Position numbers and translations under genes: made by a program. Under the pieces are notes generated by a model, which saw nothing but the letters and a program-made list of their open reading frames with translations, did no database searches and was not told the DNA's origin. A stretch of 64,000 bases of DNA from Stenotrophomonas maltophilia (GTDB lineage: Bacteria > Pseudomonadota > Gammaproteobacteria > Xanthomonadales > Xanthomonadaceae): the NCBI RefSeq assembly GCF_002205165.1, contig NZ_NIVS01000055.1, forward strand, positions 1-64,000. The letters are read 5' to 3'. Of this stretch, positions 60,689 to 64,000 are shown piece after piece (position 1 is the first letter of the stretch; every line of letters begins with the position of its first letter).

Positions 60689-62187
60689 GCCTCACGTTGG
60701 GATTCTGGGCGGTGCAGGCCACCGGCGCCCTCGCGGCGGGCGGGCTGGCGTGGACGGTCGGCCGGCGCCTCCACCGGCGCCTGGGGCTCTCCCATGCGGC
60801 CTATGGTTACTGGATCGGGCTGTGGCTGCTGGCGGTGATGCCGGTGCTGCTGTCGACGCTGGTGGCGCTGTGGGCACCCGCCCCCTTCGTCGCGCTGGCA
60901 CCTACATTGACGATGCCGCTGCCGGTCGCGCTGGAGCTGGGGGATGCTGGAACAGCCGGCGGTGCGGTGGCGGCGACGCTCTGGACCCGTCCCTCCGTCG
61001 CCACGCTGCTGGCGGCCGTGTATTGCGCGGGTCTGGGGATCGCAGTGCTGCGGGTCCTGTCGGGCGTCCGGGCGACTTCCCGGTTGTGCCGCGCCACGAC
61101 GCGCGTGACGCCCGCCGCCTGGCCGGGGCCGCGCAGCCGAGCTTGCGCGCAGCGCTTGCAGTCGGCCGGTATCGCCTGCCGGCTCAGCACGTTGCCGGTG
61201 AGCCCGTTCGCGGTGCGCTGGCCACGGCCGGTGATCGTGCTGCCCGTCTCGGCGATGGAGCAACTGGAGGATCGTGCGCTGAGCCTGATCCTGGGCCATG
61301 AAGCCGCGCACCTGAAGCGCCGCGATCCGCAGCGCGCCGGCCTGATGGCGGTGATCAACGCCCTGCTGTGGTTCAACCCGTTCCTGCCCCGCCTCACGGC
61401 CCGCGTGCAGCTGGCAGCAGAACTGCGTTGCGATGCACAGGCACTCGACGAAGATGCCCAGGGCGGGCGGGCGTTCGCCACGGCGTATGTGCGCACGCTG
61501 CGCCTGTCCGCCGTGGCCCACGCGCCTGCCACGGCACTGACCCACCGCGATCTGGCCGGGCATGAAATCCGCATCCGCCACATGCTGCACGGCGATGCCG
61601 CAGCGCCGCTGGCAGGATCGCGGCGCGCCATGTTGCTGGGCAGCGCGCTGCTGATCGGCAGTCTGCTGATGGTGATGCAGGCCAGCACGGCGCGACCGCT
61701 GCCTGATCCTGTCGTCGGCAGCGCGCCGTCCCCGGGCTCAACGACGCACGCCTTGCTGCCACTGCCGCTGCCACCGGTCAGCAAGCGCCCCATCGAGGTG
61801 CGGTTCCAGGCACCGCTGGCGACACCACGGGTCACCGGTCATTTCGGCGATACCGGCAGCATCCGGCAACGCGCGCACCGCGGCACCGATTTCGGTGCAC
61901 GCCCCGGCACCCCGGTACTGGCGCCCGCGGACGGCCGCGTGGTGGCGGCAACGACCGCCTACCCTGACGGCCCCCAGTACGGCACGGTGGTGGTGATCGA
62001 CCACGGCCAAGGCTGGCAGACGTTGTATGCGCACCTGCAGGGCGCCGATGTCGTGGTCGGCCAGCAAGTGCACGCCGGCGAGCAGATCGCCCGCGTCGGC
62101 AGCACCGGACGGGTGACCGGCCCGCACCTGCATCTGGAAATGCTCCGCCACGGCGAGCGCGTCGATCCGCAGGCGCATCTGCCGTGA
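60685..62187 (+). CDS. M56 (BlaR1-like) metallopeptidase fused to M23 (LytM) domain
   Basis: 500-residue membrane protein. The N-terminal half is M56, with several helices and the zinc motif HEAAH (205-209) on the cytoplasmic side, as in BlaR1. A last helix (MLLGSALLIGSLLMVMQ, about 315-335) leads to a periplasmic M23 peptidase-like domain with ligands His398 and Asp402 (HRGTDFG) and HLH (481-483). In BlaR1 this position holds the penicillin-binding sensor; here it is a peptidoglycan-endopeptidase fold, so the signal may be cell-wall peptides or wall damage. Catalytic residues look complete in both domains. Overlaps blaI by 4 nt. Confidence 0.9.
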   Translation: MSLTLGFWAVQATGALAAGGLAWTVGRRLHRRLGLSHAAYGYWIGLWLLAVMPVLLSTLVALWAPAPFVALAPTLTMPLPVALELGDAGTAGGAVAATLWTRPSVATLLAAVYCAGLGIAVLRVLSGVRATSRLCRATTRVTPAAWPGPRSRACAQRLQSAGIACRLSTLPVSPFAVRWPRPVIVLPVSAMEQLEDRALSLILGHEAAHLKRRDPQRAGLMAVINALLWFNPFLPRLTARVQLAAELRCDAQALDEDAQGGRAFATAYVRTLRLSAVAHAPATALTHRDLAGHEIRIRHMLHGDAAAPLAGSRRAMLLGSALLIGSLLMVMQASTARPLPDPVVGSAPSPGSTTHALLPLPLPPVSKRPIEVRFQAPLATPRVTGHFGDTGSIRQRAHRGTDFGARPGTPVLAPADGRVVAATTAYPDGPQYGTVVVIDHGQGWQTLYAHLQGADVVVGQQVHAGEQIARVGSTGRVTGPHLHLEMLRHGERVDPQAHLP

Positions 62188-62300
62188 CCGGCTGACCCCG
62201 CCCCACACCTCACTCACTGCTGCATCTCGTTTTCCTGGCCACAGGAGGGGCGCGTGTTGCCCCGCGAAATGCGGCCCCTGCCCTTCTGCACGGATCGCCC

Positions 62301-64000
62301 ATGTCACCCACGCTCCGCATCGTGTTTGCCCTGACCCCGCTGTGCGCCGCATTCTCCAGCGCTGCGCAGTCATTGCCCGTACCGCAGACGCCGCCTCCCA
62401 CCGAACTGGACACCGTGCAGGTGCAGGGCCCGGCCTACGATGCACGCCGCGAGGACACGGCCACCCGGATCGTGGTCGGCGCTGAAGCGCTGCGCCAGCA
62501 CGGCGATATCGGTCTGCTCGATGCGCTCAAACGCCTGCCCGGCATCACCGTCGGCACTGGTGCGCCCGGCCGAAGCGGCGCGCTGTCACTGCGCGGGTTG
62601 GGCGCGGGCTACACCCAGATCCTGCTCAATGGCCAGAAAGCGCCGGCCGGATTCGACCTGGACTCGCTCACGCCGGAGATGGTCGAACGGGTGGAGATCC
62701 TCCGTGCGCCGACGGCCGACCAGCGTGGCGAAGCGATCGCCGGTTCGATCAACATCGTGCTGGCCGCTGGCGCACGCAAGGACATCGAGCAGCTGTCGGT
62801 GACCTGGGGCAACAGCCAGGGCCGGAACACGCCCTCGGTCAGCTGGCAGCGCAACCGGCGCGCCGACCATCGCAGCAGCGCGATCACGGCCACCGCATCG
62901 CGCCGCGAATTCCTCGTTGAAGAAACCGGCACCGAACGTGCCTGGGACCCACAGGAAACGCCGACAGTGTTGCGCGACACCACCCTGCGCGCCAGCGGAC
63001 ACCGCGATGTGCTTTCACTGGCCCCGAGCCTGGAAACGACGCTGGAGAACGGCGACATTTTCGCGCTGCAGGGCTTTGCCGACGCGAGCCGGTTCAACCG
63101 CATCACCGACATCGACTGGACCACGACCCTCGGCGCGCCGCTGCAGACAACCCGCTATCAACAACGCACGCGCATCGACGTCGCGCAGGCCAATGGCAGC
63201 GTCACGTGGACGCGCGCGTTCGAACGCGGCGGCACGTTCACCACCAAGCTGCGCCTCGGCGGCAACCGTGAGCGCTATACCTACCGCGAACAGGGCCAGG
63301 CACCGGACGGGCAGCAGAACCTGGACGATCACACCGATGCGCGGTTGACGGTGCGTGACCGCAACAGCACCGGCAAGTACACGCTGCCCGCCCGCGGGCG
63401 GCATGCGCTGCAGCTCGGTTGGGAAGGCAGCGAGGACCGCCGCGATGAAGCACGCGTGCAGCGCCTGCTGCCCGTCAGCGACGACCGCGAGATCTGGATC
63501 AGCGATCTGGCCTTCGATGCGCGCATCCGTCGGCTGGCGCTGTACGCACAGGATGACATCTCGCTGAGCGAGCGCTGGTCGTTGTATGCCGGTGCACGCT
63601 GGGAGCAGATCCAGACGCGCAGTGAGGGCAGCAGCTTCAGCGGCATCCATCGGCGTGACCAGGTGCTGTCGCCGGTGCTGCAGTCGCTCTGGAAGGTTCC
63701 CGGGACCCAGGGCGATCAGCTGCGCGTCGCACTGACACGCACCTATCGCTCGCCCTCGCTGGCCTCGCTGATCCCGCGACCGTATACCTCGACCAACAAC
63801 CGCCCGCTCAACCCCGATGAGCGCGGCAACCCGGCGCTGCGCCCGGAGCTGGCCACCGGGGTGGATCTGTCCTACGAAACGTACGGCAAGGAGGGCGCCC
63901 AGCTCAGTGTCGGCGGCTATGCGCGCCGGATCAGCGACGTGATCCGCACTGAAACGCAGCTGCAGGACGGGCGTTGGGTCGCCTCGCCGGTGAACGGCGG
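62301..64000 (+). CDS. TonB-dependent receptor, 3' end cut by the window
   Basis: Open from the ATG at 62301 to the window end (566 complete codons). A signal peptide (to about SSAAQS), a TonB-box-like start ELDTVQV, plug domain (IGLLDALKRLPGITVGTG...ALSLRGLGAGYTQILLNGQ...VERVEILRAPTADQRGEAIAGSINIV) and the first part of a beta barrel (TYRSPSLASLIPR, LNPDERGNPALRPELATG) are clear. The substrate is unknown; an iron-siderophore or glycan-type substrate is possible. It is the third gene of the blaI direction, 113 bp after the M56-M23 gene. No full Shine-Dalgarno is seen. Confidence 0.88.
   Translation, partial: MSPTLRIVFALTPLCAAFSSAAQSLPVPQTPPPTELDTVQVQGPAYDARREDTATRIVVGAEALRQHGDIGLLDALKRLPGITVGTGAPGRSGALSLRGLGAGYTQILLNGQKAPAGFDLDSLTPEMVERVEILRAPTADQRGEAIAGSINIVLAAGARKDIEQLSVTWGNSQGRNTPSVSWQRNRRADHRSSAITATASRREFLVEETGTERAWDPQETPTVLRDTTLRASGHRDVLSLAPSLETTLENGDIFALQGFADASRFNRITDIDWTTTLGAPLQTTRYQQRTRIDVAQANGSVTWTRAFERGGTFTTKLRLGGNRERYTYREQGQAPDGQQNLDDHTDARLTVRDRNSTGKYTLPARGRHALQLGWEGSEDRRDEARVQRLLPVSDDREIWISDLAFDARIRRLALYAQDDISLSERWSLYAGARWEQIQTRSEGSSFSGIHRRDQVLSPVLQSLWKVPGTQGDQLRVALTRTYRSPSLASLIPRPYTSTNNRPLNPDERGNPALRPELATGVDLSYETYGKEGAQLSVGGYARRISDVIRTETQLQDGRWVASPVNG

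Noticed and set aside
60302-62187. Beta-lactamase induction locus
   Set aside because: The BlaI-M56 pair lacks a linked beta-lactamase and the sensor has an M23 domain in place of a penicillin-binding one.

Overview
The window is about 64 kb of GC-rich, gene-dense chromosomal DNA. Gene content and style point to Xanthomonadaceae, most likely Stenotrophomonas. Supporting signs are a UbiM-type ubiquinone hydroxylase, a creB-creC-creD locus with an upstream Cre tag, a gltX-zur pair, a long oleate hydratase, an ECF sigma factor coupled to a TPR kinase, many TonB-dependent outer-membrane genes, and GTAG-bearing short palindromes like the SMAG repeats of S. maltophilia. The species call is inference. 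No tRNA, rRNA, CRISPR array, insertion sequence or prophage was seen. The first 74 bases are almost pure C and look like an assembly artefact at a contig end.

Layout. 0.1-9.5 kb: DUF4349 and DUF885 lipoproteins, an ABC exporter, a class-C serine hydrolase, a VOC/DUF72 pair, a Pr6Pr membrane protein and an EamA exporter. 9.5-15.4 kb: a c-di-GMP block with a GAF-GGDEF cyclase, the rRNA pseudouridine synthase RluF, a membrane GGDEF cyclase broken by a one-base frameshift, and a PAS-GGDEF-EAL protein. 15.5-25.2 kb: DeaD helicase, an S4 RNA-binding protein, UbiM, a MAPEG protein, a DUF4019 protein, a ClpP-like periplasmic lipoprotein, an Ada-AlkA fusion coupled to Ogt, an ENPP-type phosphodiesterase and ribosomal protein THX. 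25.3-28.1 kb: a divergent MerC-domain/ZnuD-like pair with two Zur-box-like sequences between them. 28.1-33.4 kb: a MarR-MFS pair and a TetR-EmrB-EmrA operon, each with a palindrome upstream of the regulator gene.

33.4-47.3 kb: a structured 115-bp inverted-repeat element, zur and gltX, an M28 peptidase, creB-creC-creD plus a coupled unknown gene, rlmJ, a GNAT gene, mfd and an HD-GYP gene. 47.3-54.6 kb: an M13 peptidase, a repeat pair touching the gpmA stop codon, gpmA, a His-rich CDF zinc exporter, a globin-coupled diguanylate cyclase, a PPP-type phosphatase and a small unknown gene. 54.7-64 kb: the TPR kinase and its ECF sigma factor, oleate hydratase, a BlaI repressor coupled to an M56-M23 fusion metallopeptidase, and a TonB receptor cut by the window end.

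Themes. Zinc homeostasis appears at three places (ZnuD/MerC, zur, CDF exporter). Second-messenger signalling is dense: four GGDEF proteins, one EAL domain and one HD-GYP protein. Seven adjacent gene pairs overlap by ATGA, suggesting translational coupling. Several genes lack a Shine-Dalgarno but have a -10-like hexamer 6-9 nt before the start codon, suggesting leaderless mRNAs.
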